Assembly (NCBI RefSeq): GCF_020400605.1
Contig: NZ_JAINRD010000006.1
Coordinates: forward strand, 186,001 to 250,000
DNA: 64,000 nt
Direction of reading: 5' to 3'
From: Streptomyces aculeolatus
GTDB taxonomy: Bacteria > Actinomycetota > Actinomycetes > Streptomycetales > Streptomycetaceae
Below, one piece after another: positions 24,482-34,100 of the stretch; the stretch's first letter is position 1; every line of letters starts with the position of its first letter. Position numbers and translations under genes: made by a program. The notes beneath the pieces were generated by a model. The model was not told the DNA's origin, did no database searches, and saw only the letters and a list, made by a program, of their open reading frames with translations.

Positions 24482-25660
24482 GTGTCGCTGCCACCGCTGG
24501 TCGAGCCCGCCCCCGAGCTCTCCGTCGACGAGGTCCGCAGGTACTCGCGCCACCTGATCATCCCCGACGTCGGGATGGCCGGCCAGAAGCGGCTGAAGAA
24601 CGCCAAGGTGCTCTGTGTGGGCGCCGGCGGCCTCGGCTCGCCCGCGCTGATGTACATGGCCGCGGCGGGTGTGGGCACGCTGGGGATCGTCGAGTTCGAC
24701 GAGGTCGACGAGTCGAACCTGCAGCGGCAGGTCATCCACAGCCAGGCGGACATCGGCCGCTCCAAGGCCGAGTCGGCCCGCGACACCGTGCTGGGCATCA
24801 ACCCGTACGTGACCGTGCAGCTCCACCAGGAGCGGCTGGACTCCTCGAACGTGATGGAGATCTTCGCCGAGTACGACCTGATCGTCGACGGCACGGACAA
24901 CTTCGCCACCCGCTACCTGGTCAACGACGCGTGCGTGCTGCTCGGCAAGCCGTACGTGTGGGGCTCCATCTACCGCTTCGACGGCCAGGCGTCGGTCTTC
25001 TGGGCCGAGCACGGCCCGTGCTACCGCTGCCTGTACCCCGAGCCCCCGCCGCCCGGCATGGTGCCGAGCTGCGCCGAGGGCGGCGTGCTCGGCGTGCTGT
25101 GCGCGTCGATCGGCTCGATCCAGGTCAACGAGGCCATCAAGCTGCTCGCCGGCATCGGCGACCCGCTGGTCGGCCGGCTGATGATCTACGACGCCCTGGA
25201 GATGCAGTACCGCCAGGTCAAGGTCCGCAAGGACCCGGACTGCGCGGTCTGCGGCGAGAACCCGACCGTCACCGAGCTGATCGACTACGAGGCGTTCTGC
25301 GGCGTCGTCTCCGACGAGGCGCAGGAGGCCGCGGCCGGCTCGACGATCACCCCGAAGCAGCTCAAGGAGTGGATCGACGACGGCGAGAACATCGACATCA
25401 TCGACGTCCGCGAGCCCAACGAGTACGAGATCGTCTCGATCCCCGGCGCCCGGCTGCTCCCGAAGGACGAGTTCCTGATGGGCAACGCCCTGGAGGGGCT
25501 GCCGCAGGACAAGAAGATCGTCCTGCACTGCAAGACGGGCGTCCGGTCCGCGGAGGTCCTGGCGGTGCTGAAGTCGGCGGGCTTCGCGGACGCGGTGCAC
25601 GTCGGCGGCGGCGTGGTCGGCTGGGTGAACCAGATCGAGCCGGAGAAGCCGATCTACTGA
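24482..25660 (+). CDS. moeZ: MoeZ: adenylyltransferase/sulfurtransferase for sulfur-carrier proteins
   Basis: 392 residues. The N-terminal ThiF/MoeB-type E1 domain has GAGGLGSPALMYMAAAG (ATP site), DEVDESNLQRQVIHS, GTDNFATRYLVNDACV and zinc cysteines in CYRCLYPEPPPPGMVPSCAEGG and CAVCGENP. A C-terminal rhodanese domain follows with active-site Cys in VLHCKTGVRSAEVLAVL. MoeZ adenylates and thiocarboxylates ThiS/MoaD-like carriers, feeding molybdenum cofactor, thiamine or cysteine pathways. The GTG at 24482 follows a GGAG site and gives the conserved SLPPLVEPA start. It lies 61 bases after the polysaccharide operon; moaE is ~28 kb away at 53502. Confidence 0.96.
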   Translation: MSLPPLVEPAPELSVDEVRRYSRHLIIPDVGMAGQKRLKNAKVLCVGAGGLGSPALMYMAAAGVGTLGIVEFDEVDESNLQRQVIHSQADIGRSKAESARDTVLGINPYVTVQLHQERLDSSNVMEIFAEYDLIVDGTDNFATRYLVNDACVLLGKPYVWGSIYRFDGQASVFWAEHGPCYRCLYPEPPPPGMVPSCAEGGVLGVLCASIGSIQVNEAIKLLAGIGDPLVGRLMIYDALEMQYRQVKVRKDPDCAVCGENPTVTELIDYEAFCGVVSDEAQEAAAGSTITPKQLKEWIDDGENIDIIDVREPNEYEIVSIPGARLLPKDEFLMGNALEGLPQDKKIVLHCKTGVRSAEVLAVLKSAGFADAVHVGGGVVGWVNQIEPEKPIY

Positions 25661-25686
25661 CGTACTGCCTGCACGTGTGACGCACC

Positions 25687-25719
25687 GTGCCGCCGCCGGA
25701 GGGCTTCCGGCGGCGGCAC
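25687..25719. terminator. Bidirectional terminator between moeZ and a peptidase gene
   Basis: GTGCCGCCGCCGGA (25687-25700) and TCCGGCGGCGGCAC (25706-25719) form a perfect 14-bp stem with a five-base loop, in the 75 bases between two convergent stops. Confidence 0.75.
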
Positions 25720-25735
25720 ACGCAGGTGCGGGGGG

Positions 25736-27307
25736 CTACTTCCGGCAGGTCGTGTCGTTCTGCGGGGCGCGGCCGTCGAGCAGGTACGTGTCGACCGCCT
25801 TCTGTGTGCACTCGTTGCCGCTGCCGTACGCCCCGTGCCCCTCGCCGACGCGGGTCACCTTCACCGCCACGTCGCCGCCGAGCGCGTCGACCATCCGCTG
25901 GGTGCCCTCGTACGGCGTCGCCGGGTCGCCGGTGGTGCCGACGACCAGGATCTTGTCCGCGCCCTCCGCGCTCACCTGCGGCGTCGAGCGCTTGCCCGTC
26001 ACCGGCCAGCCGTCGCACGACGCCATGCCCCAGGCCATGAAGTCGCCGAAGACCGGCGACGCCTCGCGGAACTCCGGCAGCCGGCCGCGGATGTCGTCCG
26101 TCGAGTAGCGGTCCTTGGTGTCCGCGCAGTTGACGGCGAGGAACGACGACTGGAGCGTGGTGTAGTGCCCGTCCGGCTCGCGGCCGTTGAGGGCGTCGGC
26201 CAGGAGCAGCAGGGTCGCACCGTCGTCGCCCTGCGCCTGCTCCAGGCCCTGCGTCAGCAGCGGCCAGAGCTGCTTGGAGTACAGCGACTGCGCGATGCCC
26301 CCGGTCGCCAGCGACTCCGTCAGGTCGCGTCCCGAGGTGCCCGGGATCGGCTTGCCGTCGAGCCGCTCCAGCAGGTCCGCGACGTCGGCGGTGGCGGCCG
26401 CGGGCTCGCCGGCGCCGGCGTCGCCGAGGGGGCACTGCTCGCCCTGCCGCGCGCAGTCCTCGGCGTAGTTCTCCAGCGCCCGCTGGAAGCCCTTCGCCTG
26501 CGCCAGCGAGCGCTGCGCGCTGTTCTGCGTCGGGTCCACGGGGCTGTCGAGCACGGCCCGGCCGATCCGCTCGGGGAAGAGGTGGGCGTAGACGGCGCCC
26601 AGTTCGGTGCCGTAGGAGATGCCGAAGTAGTGCATCTTGTCGTCGCCGAGCGCGGCGCGCATGAGGTCCATGTCGCGGGCGGCGTTCTCGGTGCCGACGT
26701 ACGGCAGGATCTTGCCGGACTTCTTCTCGCAGGCGTCGGCGAAGCCGTGGATCCGGTCGAGGTACGCCTTCTCCTCCGCCTTGTCGTCGGGGGTGTTGTC
26801 GGCGGCGAAGTACTTGTCGAGCGCACGGTCGCCGAGGCAGTGCACCCCGTCGCTGCGGCCGACGCCGCGCGGGTCGAAGCTGACGAGGTCGTAGCGCTCG
26901 TTCAGCGTCCTGTACTGGCCGGCGAGGCCCGGGAGGGTGTCGATGCCCGAGCCGCCGGGGCCGCCGAAGTTGAAGAGCAGCGAGCCGACGCGCTCCTTCC
27001 CCGGCCCGGTGGCCTCGGCGCGGATCATGGCGATGCCGATCTTCTCGCCGTCCGGCTTCTCGTGGTCGAGCGGTACGTCGAGCGTGCCGCACTGCCAGTC
27101 GGTCTTCGCGGCCGGGGCCCCCGGCGCGGGCTTCGGGAGGTTCTTGCACGCCCCCCACTGGATGCCCGCGGCCGCCGCGCCGTCCTCCAGCCCGCCGGCG
27201 CGCTCGGACGACGACGCGATGCCGCAGCCGCCCGCGGCCAGGGCGGTCAGCAGGACGGTGGCGGCGGTGACGGCGGTGGCGGCGGTGGTCGGTCTGGTGA
27301 CCCGCAC
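25736..27307 (-). CDS. Lipoprotein alpha/beta hydrolase, tripeptidyl-aminopeptidase (SlpD/E) type
   Basis: 523 residues. The signal peptide is lipoprotein type: MRVTRPTTAATAVTAATVLLTALAAGGC. The mature enzyme has the S33 peptidase pattern: LLFNFGGPGGSGID, LVSFDPRGVGRSDGVHC, catalytic Ser in HYFGISYGTELGAVYAHLFPERI, Asp in VVGTTGDPATPYEG and His in VGEGHGAYGSGNEC near the C-terminus. Streptomycete relatives release tripeptides from secreted proteins at the cell surface. The GTG at 27307 has a GGGAG site and gives the proper signal peptide. Cysteine pairs at the end suggest an extracytoplasmic disulfide. Confidence 0.92.
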   Translation of the reverse strand: MRVTRPTTAATAVTAATVLLTALAAGGCGIASSSERAGGLEDGAAAAGIQWGACKNLPKPAPGAPAAKTDWQCGTLDVPLDHEKPDGEKIGIAMIRAEATGPGKERVGSLLFNFGGPGGSGIDTLPGLAGQYRTLNERYDLVSFDPRGVGRSDGVHCLGDRALDKYFAADNTPDDKAEEKAYLDRIHGFADACEKKSGKILPYVGTENAARDMDLMRAALGDDKMHYFGISYGTELGAVYAHLFPERIGRAVLDSPVDPTQNSAQRSLAQAKGFQRALENYAEDCARQGEQCPLGDAGAGEPAAATADVADLLERLDGKPIPGTSGRDLTESLATGGIAQSLYSKQLWPLLTQGLEQAQGDDGATLLLLADALNGREPDGHYTTLQSSFLAVNCADTKDRYSTDDIRGRLPEFREASPVFGDFMAWGMASCDGWPVTGKRSTPQVSAEGADKILVVGTTGDPATPYEGTQRMVDALGGDVAVKVTRVGEGHGAYGSGNECTQKAVDTYLLDGRAPQNDTTCRK

Positions 27308-27436
27308 GTAGGCTCCCGGTCTCGGCGGTGGCGGACTGCCATCGTCCGGCGGTGCGCGTACGGCCGCGCGCTGCGCGGTGCGTACGGGTGAGTACGGTGG
27401 GCCCGTACCGTTCACCCCCGCCGCCCGGGAGGCCGC

Positions 27437-27712
27437 GTGTCCTACTACGTCCTCGACTACTCGTACGTCGACGACTACCTGGAGCGGCGGGACTCCTACC
27501 GCCAGGCGCACCTCGACCTCATCCGCGAGTGCCACCGGCGCGGCGACCTCGTCATGGCCGGCGCCATGACGGAGGCCCCGCCGCGCGGCCTGATCGTCTG
27601 GCGGACCGACGGCCCCGGGCCCGCCGAGGAGTTCGTCAGGAAGGACCCGTACGTCGCGAACGGGCTGGTGGACGAGTGGAGCATCCGCCCCTGGAACGTC
27701 GTCGACCTCTGA
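27437..27712 (+). CDS. YciI-family small protein
   Basis: 91 residues, a single YciI-like ferredoxin-fold domain: SYYVLDYSYVDDYLERRDSYRQAHLDLIRECHRRGDLVMAGAM, then PPRGLIVWRTDGPGPAEEFVRKDPYVANGLVDEWSIRPWNVV. The conserved R-x-x-H-L and DPYVANGLV stretches match the family. Some relatives have weak enzymatic roles, but most are uncharacterised. The GTG start is fixed by the conserved N-terminus. It ends 23 bases before the stop of the opposing gene at 27736. Confidence 0.88.
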   Translation: MSYYVLDYSYVDDYLERRDSYRQAHLDLIRECHRRGDLVMAGAMTEAPPRGLIVWRTDGPGPAEEFVRKDPYVANGLVDEWSIRPWNVVDL

Positions 27713-27735
27713 GCCGCACGCGCCCCCCCCGCGCG

Positions 27736-30591
27736 CTACAGCGCGCCCTTGCGGGTCAGGTGCGTGAACGACAGCCACCCCGGCAGTACCGGCATCCAGA
27801 ACGTCAGGAGCCGGAACAGCAGGACCGCCGACAGCGCCGTGTCGCTGGGCATCCCCGCCGCCGTCAGACCTGCCGTCAGCGCCAGTTCCACCGCGCCCAC
27901 GCCGCCCGGCGTGGGCGCGGCCGAGCCCAGTGCGTTGCCGGCGAGGAAGACGACGGCGACGCTCGCGAAGCTGAGGTCGCCGCCGAAGGCCCGTACCGAG
28001 GCGTCCAGGCAGAGCACGAACGACAGCGTCATCAGCACCATGCCGCCGATGCCCGCCGCCAGCTTCTGCGGGCGCTGGAGCACGTCCAGCATGCGCGGTA
28101 CCACGCCGGCGAACAGCGACCGGATCCGCGACGAGACGGCCTTCCGCAGCAACGGTACGGCGGTGATGATCAGGATCAGCACCGCCGCAGCGAGCAGCCC
28201 TGCGATGACCGTGCGGGACGGGGAGAGCGACGGCGTCCGCTCGGTCCCCGTCAGATAGCCGAAGGTCAGCAGCAGCAGGATGTGGCTGCCGAGCCCGAAG
28301 AGCTGCGACGCGCCCACGCTGGCGACCGCCAGGCCCGGCCGTACGCCCGACTTCTGCAGGAAGCGGGTGTTGAGCGCGACCCCGCCGACCGCCGCCGGCG
28401 CGACCAGCTTGACGAACGAGGCGGCGACCTGCGCCAGCACCGTACGCCCGTACGGCACCCGCTCGGGGACGAAGCCCAGCAGCGACAGCGCGGCGGCCAG
28501 GTAGGTGGCGGCGGAGAAGACCGCGGCCAGCGCCGCCCAGCGCCAGTTGGCCTGCGACAGCACGTCGTCGATCTTGACGTGGGTGAGCTGCGTCAGCAGG
28601 AAGTACGCGGCGAAGACGCCCGCGATGATGCTGACGAGCGTGCGCGGCCGGATCCGCTCGATCCGTACCGGCTCCACCGGCGCCTGCGGCCGGATCAGCA
28701 GCACGTGCTGGCGGATCTGCGTGAGCACGTCCTCCTCGCGGGCCTCGTCCAGGGCGCCCTCGATCGCCCTCTTCTCCGCCTGCTTGGCTTTCCGCATGCT
28801 CTTGCGGTCCCCGGCCGCCTGGCTCCTGCGCGACCGCGACGCCTCGATGACCGCCTCGCGCTCGCGCGCCGCCCGCTCGCGGGAGAGCCGGCGCAACTCC
28901 GCGCGGGTGTCCCGGGTCAGCGCGATGGGCTGCAGCAGCGGCAGCGCGTCGGCGACCGCGTCCGGCCCGAGCACCTCCACCGCCGCCGCGACCGCCCGCT
29001 CGGCGCCGATGCGCAGCGCGAACGTGGTGAGCAACTGGGCGATGTCCATGCGCAGCACGACGTCGCCCGCGGCGATGTCGCCGTTGCTGAGGTCGGTGAG
29101 GATCACCTTGCCCGAGCGCGCCACCAGCACCGCGTCCGCGTCGAGCCGGCGGTGCGCGATGCGGCGCGACTGCAGCGCCCTGACCTGCCGCCAGGTCTCG
29201 CACATCAGAAGGTCGGTGATCACCTCGTCGGGGACGGTGTTCAGCGGCCGGCCGCCGGTGTGTTCGTAGACGAGTATGACCGCGTCGGGGCCGAGGTCCG
29301 AGGTGGCGATGAGCTTGGGGGCGTTGGCGCCGGCGGCGATCGCGGCGTACGACAGCAGCGCCTCCTGCTCCAGCGCCTGGCGCAGCGACTGCATGCTGCG
29401 CCGCTGGTAGACGCCGCGCAGCGACAGGCGGCGCCAGGCGCGGTAGAAGAAGCCCTGGGCCTGCTGCTCGCGGTCGACGACGGTGACGTCCAGCGGCGGG
29501 CCGTCCTCCAGCGTGACGACGAACCGCCGCCCGCGGCCGTCGCCCTCCAGGTCCGGCTGCTCCTCCGGGACCAGCGCGCTGACGGGCCGGAAGCCGACGC
29601 GGCGCAGGCCGGCGAGGAGGTTGCGGCCGGTGGGGCGGACGTTGGGGGAGCCGACCGCGTACATCGTGCCGTAGGCGACGGTCCAGCCGATCAGGACGGT
29701 GAGCAGGATGGCGAACGGGGTGGTGTAGCCGCCGACGAGCACCGCGAGGCCGTCGAGCACCAGGACCGTCCACATCAGCACGCGCCAGCGGGCGTGCCTG
29801 GCCATGCCGACGGCGGTCATGTACGCGATGACGGGGGCGAGATACCCGTGCACGGGGTCGGTGCGCTCGCCGTCGCGGGCGATCTGCGTCAGCGCCCCCT
29901 GCACGGAGCCGGGGGCGGCCTCGGACACCCAGAGCGAGACGGCGAGCCCGGCGCCGTGCGCGAGGACGGCGGCGAGCACGCCGTCGGCGATGCGCAGGCC
30001 GTCGCGCTTGACGAGGCGTTCGACGGCGAAGGCGACCGGGACGATGAGGACGGCGATGCTGGAGGTCAGGCCGCCGAGGGTGACGACGAACGAGGGCGTG
30101 TACTCGGCGCCCTTGGTGATGTCCTCCTCCAGGCCCTCGGTGGTGGCGTGCGCGACGGTCGCCAGGCCCAGCACGGCGGCGATGCCGAGAAGGCCGAGGA
30201 GCAGCCGCATGAGGTCGGAGGGGCGGTGCACGCGGGCGGGGAGGAGGGGGTCGTCGCCCTCGATGGGGCCGGGGGCGGCGCGGCGGCGGGAGTCGTGGCG
30301 GTTGGGGGCGGCGGGGGAGTGGGGGCGGGGGCCGTCGGGGCGGGGGGTGTCGTAGAGGCCGCGGGGCGGACCCTCCCGGCCCTTCCCGTCTCCCTCGTCC
30401 GCCCTGCCCTCGCTGCCGTTCCCGTCCTCCCTGTCCTGCCTGCCCTGCCTGTCCCGCCTTCCCTTGCTCTCCCCCTCGTCACCTTCCCGGCGGGCAGGAC
30501 TCTGCGCCTCCGTGGCCGGCTCTGCCGGCGGAGGCTCGGCCGCGCGGTCGCGCCGCATGCCCTGGGTTGTCCCGTCTTCGTCTCGTATCAC
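27736..30591 (-). CDS. Kinase-like and LPG-flippase-like (UPF0104) fusion membrane protein
   Basis: Up to 951 residues in four parts. A ~120-residue charged N-terminus comes first, then an N-terminal membrane part of about six helices (LMRLLLGLLGIAAVLGLATVA to WTVAYGTMYAVG). A soluble kinase-like domain follows (DAVILVYEHTGGRPL, catalytic-loop-like HRRLDADAVLV, metal-loop-like VILTDLSNGD). The C-terminal part is a multi-helix domain of the lysylphosphatidylglycerol synthase/flippase type (LVKLVAPAAVGGVALNTRFLQKSGV, TPGGVGAVELALTAGL). No aminoacyl-transferase domain is visible. The missing HRD aspartate and DFG-type triad make catalysis uncertain. The start is GTG 30591 or ATG 30558. Confidence 0.82.
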   Translation of the reverse strand: MIRDEDGTTQGMRRDRAAEPPPAEPATEAQSPARREGDEGESKGRRDRQGRQDREDGNGSEGRADEGDGKGREGPPRGLYDTPRPDGPRPHSPAAPNRHDSRRRAAPGPIEGDDPLLPARVHRPSDLMRLLLGLLGIAAVLGLATVAHATTEGLEEDITKGAEYTPSFVVTLGGLTSSIAVLIVPVAFAVERLVKRDGLRIADGVLAAVLAHGAGLAVSLWVSEAAPGSVQGALTQIARDGERTDPVHGYLAPVIAYMTAVGMARHARWRVLMWTVLVLDGLAVLVGGYTTPFAILLTVLIGWTVAYGTMYAVGSPNVRPTGRNLLAGLRRVGFRPVSALVPEEQPDLEGDGRGRRFVVTLEDGPPLDVTVVDREQQAQGFFYRAWRRLSLRGVYQRRSMQSLRQALEQEALLSYAAIAAGANAPKLIATSDLGPDAVILVYEHTGGRPLNTVPDEVITDLLMCETWRQVRALQSRRIAHRRLDADAVLVARSGKVILTDLSNGDIAAGDVVLRMDIAQLLTTFALRIGAERAVAAAVEVLGPDAVADALPLLQPIALTRDTRAELRRLSRERAAREREAVIEASRSRRSQAAGDRKSMRKAKQAEKRAIEGALDEAREEDVLTQIRQHVLLIRPQAPVEPVRIERIRPRTLVSIIAGVFAAYFLLTQLTHVKIDDVLSQANWRWAALAAVFSAATYLAAALSLLGFVPERVPYGRTVLAQVAASFVKLVAPAAVGGVALNTRFLQKSGVRPGLAVASVGASQLFGLGSHILLLLTFGYLTGTERTPSLSPSRTVIAGLLAAAVLILIITAVPLLRKAVSSRIRSLFAGVVPRMLDVLQRPQKLAAGIGGMVLMTLSFVLCLDASVRAFGGDLSFASVAVVFLAGNALGSAAPTPGGVGAVELALTAGLTAAGMPSDTALSAVLLFRLLTFWMPVLPGWLSFTHLTRKGAL

Positions 30592-30719
30592 CAGTCACCG
30601 CCCGCACGATGGTGGCACGAGCATGTCTTTGATGGTCGCATCCGGGTGGCCTTGGCAGCGGTGCACCCTGTGCCTGCCGCCGCGCCGGACTGTCGGCGCT
30701 CTGCGGCAGGATGGGTCGG

Positions 30720-31097
30720 ATGGACGACGCGACGCCTTCCGCCGGCGGCCCGGGGCCCGACGCGGCCCTTCTCGACGAGTACGCGGATCTGGTGCTCTCC
30801 GTGGCAGAGGGCATCCCGCCGGGCCGCGTGATGACGTACGGGGATGTGGCGGAGTTCATGGAGCGCGGCGGGCCGCGGCAGGTGGGCCGCGTCATGGCGC
30901 TCTACGGGAGCTCCGTGCCCTGGTGGCGCGTGGTGCGCGCGGACGGCCGGCTGCTGCCGGGCCACGAGCGCGAGGCCCTGGAGCAGTACCGCATGGAGGG
31001 CACGCCGCTGCGCGCCACCACCGCCGGTGAGCAGCGCATCGACATCCGCCGCGCCCGCTGGGACGGCAGCGGCGGCGGTGTCGGGGGTCATATCTGA
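30720..31097 (+). CDS. Alkyltransferase-like (ATL) DNA damage protein
   Basis: 125 residues of the MGMT C-terminal fold: LVLSVAEGIPPGRVMTYGDVAEFM and a helix-turn-helix GRVMALYGSSVPWWRVVRADGRLLPG. Where MGMT has PCHRV, this has PWWRV, so the alkyl-accepting cysteine is replaced by tryptophan. ATL proteins bind and flip O6-alkylguanine but do not repair it; they hand the lesion to nucleotide excision repair. A CAGGAT -10-like box lies seven bases before the ATG at 30720 (leaderless pattern); an in-frame ATG at 30711 is the alternative. It is followed by the AdnA-like gene, fitting a repair neighbourhood. Confidence 0.9.
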   Translation: MDDATPSAGGPGPDAALLDEYADLVLSVAEGIPPGRVMTYGDVAEFMERGGPRQVGRVMALYGSSVPWWRVVRADGRLLPGHEREALEQYRMEGTPLRATTAGEQRIDIRRARWDGSGGGVGGHI

Positions 31098-31199
31098 CAG
31101 CTTCCGACACCGGGCACCAAACGGCCCGGGCCGCCGCCCGTACGGAGTACGGTTCGGCAACCGGCACCTGAATCCCGTCCTCTGCCACCGGCGATACAT

Positions 31200-34100
31200 G
31201 TGAGCACTTTGTCCGTCTCCTCCCCGGCCTACCGGCTCGTCCGCACCGCGCCCGTGCGGCCGGTCCCCCCTGTGCCGGACGCAGCGCAGCGCGCGGTGGT
31301 TCATCACGGGGAGGGACCGCTTCTCGTGCTCGCCGGGCCGGGGACGGGCAAGACCACGACTCTGGTGGAGGCCGTCACCGAGCGGATCAGGCGCGGCACG
31401 GACCCCGAGCGGATCCTCGTGCTGACGTTCAGCCGCAAGGCGGCGGTGGAGCTGCGGGACCGGATGGCGGCCCGGCTGGACGGCGCGCCGGCGCCGCAGG
31501 CGAGCACCTTCCACTCGTACTGCTACGCGCTGGTGCGGGCGCACCAGGACGCCGAGATGTTCGTCGAACCGCTGCGGCTGCTGTCCGGCCCGGAACAGGA
31601 CGTCGTCGTACGGGAACTGCTCGCCGGCCACGACGGGGACGGCGCGCGGGCGCGGGTGTCCTGGCCGGCCGAGCTGCGGGCCTGCCTGACGACGCGCGGG
31701 TTCGCCGACGAGGTGCGGGCGGTGCTGGCGCGCAGCCGGGAGCTGGGCCTGGGGGCGGCGGCGCTGGACCGGTTCGCGGCGGCGTCGGGGCGGCCGGACT
31801 GGGCGGCGGCGGGGGAGTTCCTTGCGGAGTACCTGGACGTGCTCGACATGCAGGGGGTGCTGGACTACGCGGAGCTGGTGCACCGGGCGGTGCTGCTGGC
31901 CGAGACGGAGCGGGTGGCGGCGGACCTGGCGGGGCGCTACGACGCGGTGTTCGTCGACGAGTACCAGGACACGGACGTGGCGCAGGTGCGGCTGCTGCGG
32001 GCGCTGGCGGGCGGCGGCCGGACGCTGGTGGCCTTCGGCGACCCGGACCAGTCGATCTACGCGTTCCGGGGGGCGGACGTCGGCGGGATCCTGACGTTCC
32101 CGGAGGTCTTCCCGCGGCGGGACGGCTCCCCGGCGCCGGTCTCGGTGCTGGGCACGTCGCGGCGCTCGGGCGCGCGGCTGCTGGCGGCGACGCGGCTGCT
32201 CACCCGCCGGATGCCGCTGCCGCGGCTGCCGTCGGCGGCGGTACGGGCGCACCGGGGGCTGGCGCCGGTGCGCGACGGGGGGCGGGTGGAGGCGTACACG
32301 TACCCGACGGCGAGCGGCGAACTGGACAACGTCGCGGACATCCTGCGCCGGGCGCACCTCGAAGACGGCGTGCCCTGGGGCGAGATGGCGGTCCTGGTCC
32401 GCGCGGGGGCCCGTACGATCCCGTCGGTCCGGCGCGCCCTGACGTCGGCGGGGGTGCCGCTGCACATAGCGGGCGACGACCTCCCCCTGCGCCACGAACC
32501 GGCGGTCCAGCCGCTGCTGACGGCGCTGCGCACCACGGCCACCGCCGCGATCCCGCCTGCGGCGGGGCCCGGCGGACGACCGGCCTCCGGCGAACCGGGC
32601 GCCGCCGATGCCACGGACGCCGTGGAGTCCGGTGCCGGTCCGGCGACGGGGCGTACCCCGGCAACGGGTGGGCGGGAGGGGGACCCGGCGCCGGAGGCAC
32701 CGTCCGGCGCGGCGGAGGCCGCGGAGCCCGACGGGGGGACGGGCCCCGACGAGCCCTCCGCCGACCCCGCACCCAACGGTGAACCGCCGAGCGGCCCCGG
32801 CGCCACCGCAACCGATCCCCCCTGGATCCCCGCCGACGTCGCCATCTCCCTCCTCTCCTCCCCCCTGGGCGGCATGGACGCCGCCGACCTCCGCCGCCTC
32901 GGCCGCGCCCTCCGCGAGGAGGAACGCGCCGCCGGGCGGTCCGTACCGCGCCCCTCCGACGTGCTCATCGCCGAGGCGCTCGCAGAGCCCCGCCGCCTCG
33001 TCGTCCACGACCGCGCCTACGCCGGCGGCGCCCACCGCCTCGGCGTACTCCTGCGCAAGGCCCGCGACCTCCTCACCCGCGGCGGCACCGCCGAGGCCGC
33101 GCTGTGGGAGCTGTGGGACGGCACCCCCTGGCCCGCCCGGCTGCAGCGCGCCGCCGCCCGCGGCGGTCCCGCCGGGCGCAACGCCGACCGCGATCTCGAC
33201 GCCGTCTGCGCCCTGTTCGAGGCCGCCGCCCGCGCCGAGGAGCGCACCGGCGGCCGCGGCGCCCTCAACTTCCTCGAAGAACTCGACGCCCAGGACATCG
33301 CCGCCGACGTCCTCACCCGCCGCGCCGACGACCCGGCCGGCCCCGACGCCGTACGCCTCATGACCGCGCACCGCGCCAAGGGCCTGGAGTGGCGGCTCGT
33401 CGTCGTCGCCCAGGTCCAGGAGGGCCTCTGGCCCGACCTGCGCCGCCGCGGCTCCCTGCTGGAGGCGGACCGCATCGGCCGCGACGGCCTCGCCGAGCCG
33501 CTGCCGCCCGGCGCGATCCTCGCCGAGGAGCGGCGGCTGTTCTACGTCGCCGCCACCCGCGCCCGCGAACGGCTCGTCGTCACCGCCGTGAAGGCGCCCG
33601 CGGAGGACGGCGACCAGCCCTCGCGGTTCCTCGCCGAACTCGGCGTCGAGCCCAAGGACGTCACCGGCCGCCCCCGCCGCCCGCTCTCCGTCGCCGCGAT
33701 GGTCGCCGAACTGCGCGCGACGACCGTCGACCCCGAGGCGTCCGACGCCCTGCGCGCCGCCGCCGCCGAGCGGCTGGCCCGGCTGGCGGCGCCGGCGGAC
33801 GACGGCCGTCCGCTGGTGCCCGCCGCGCACCCGGACCGCTGGTGGGGCCTGGAGGAGGCGACGGAGAACGTGGTGCCGCTGCGCGACCGGGACCAGCCCG
33901 TGGCGCTCTCCGGCAGCGCCGTGGGGCAGTTGGTCGACACGTGCGCGCTGCAGTGGTTCCTCGGCCGCGAGGTACGGGCCGACGCGCCGGCCTCCGCCGC
34001 CCAGGGCTTCGGGCTCGTCGTCCACGCCCTCGCCGACGAGGTCGCCTCCGGCCGCACCCCCGCCGACCTGGACGCGCTCATGGAGCGCCTCGACGGGGTC

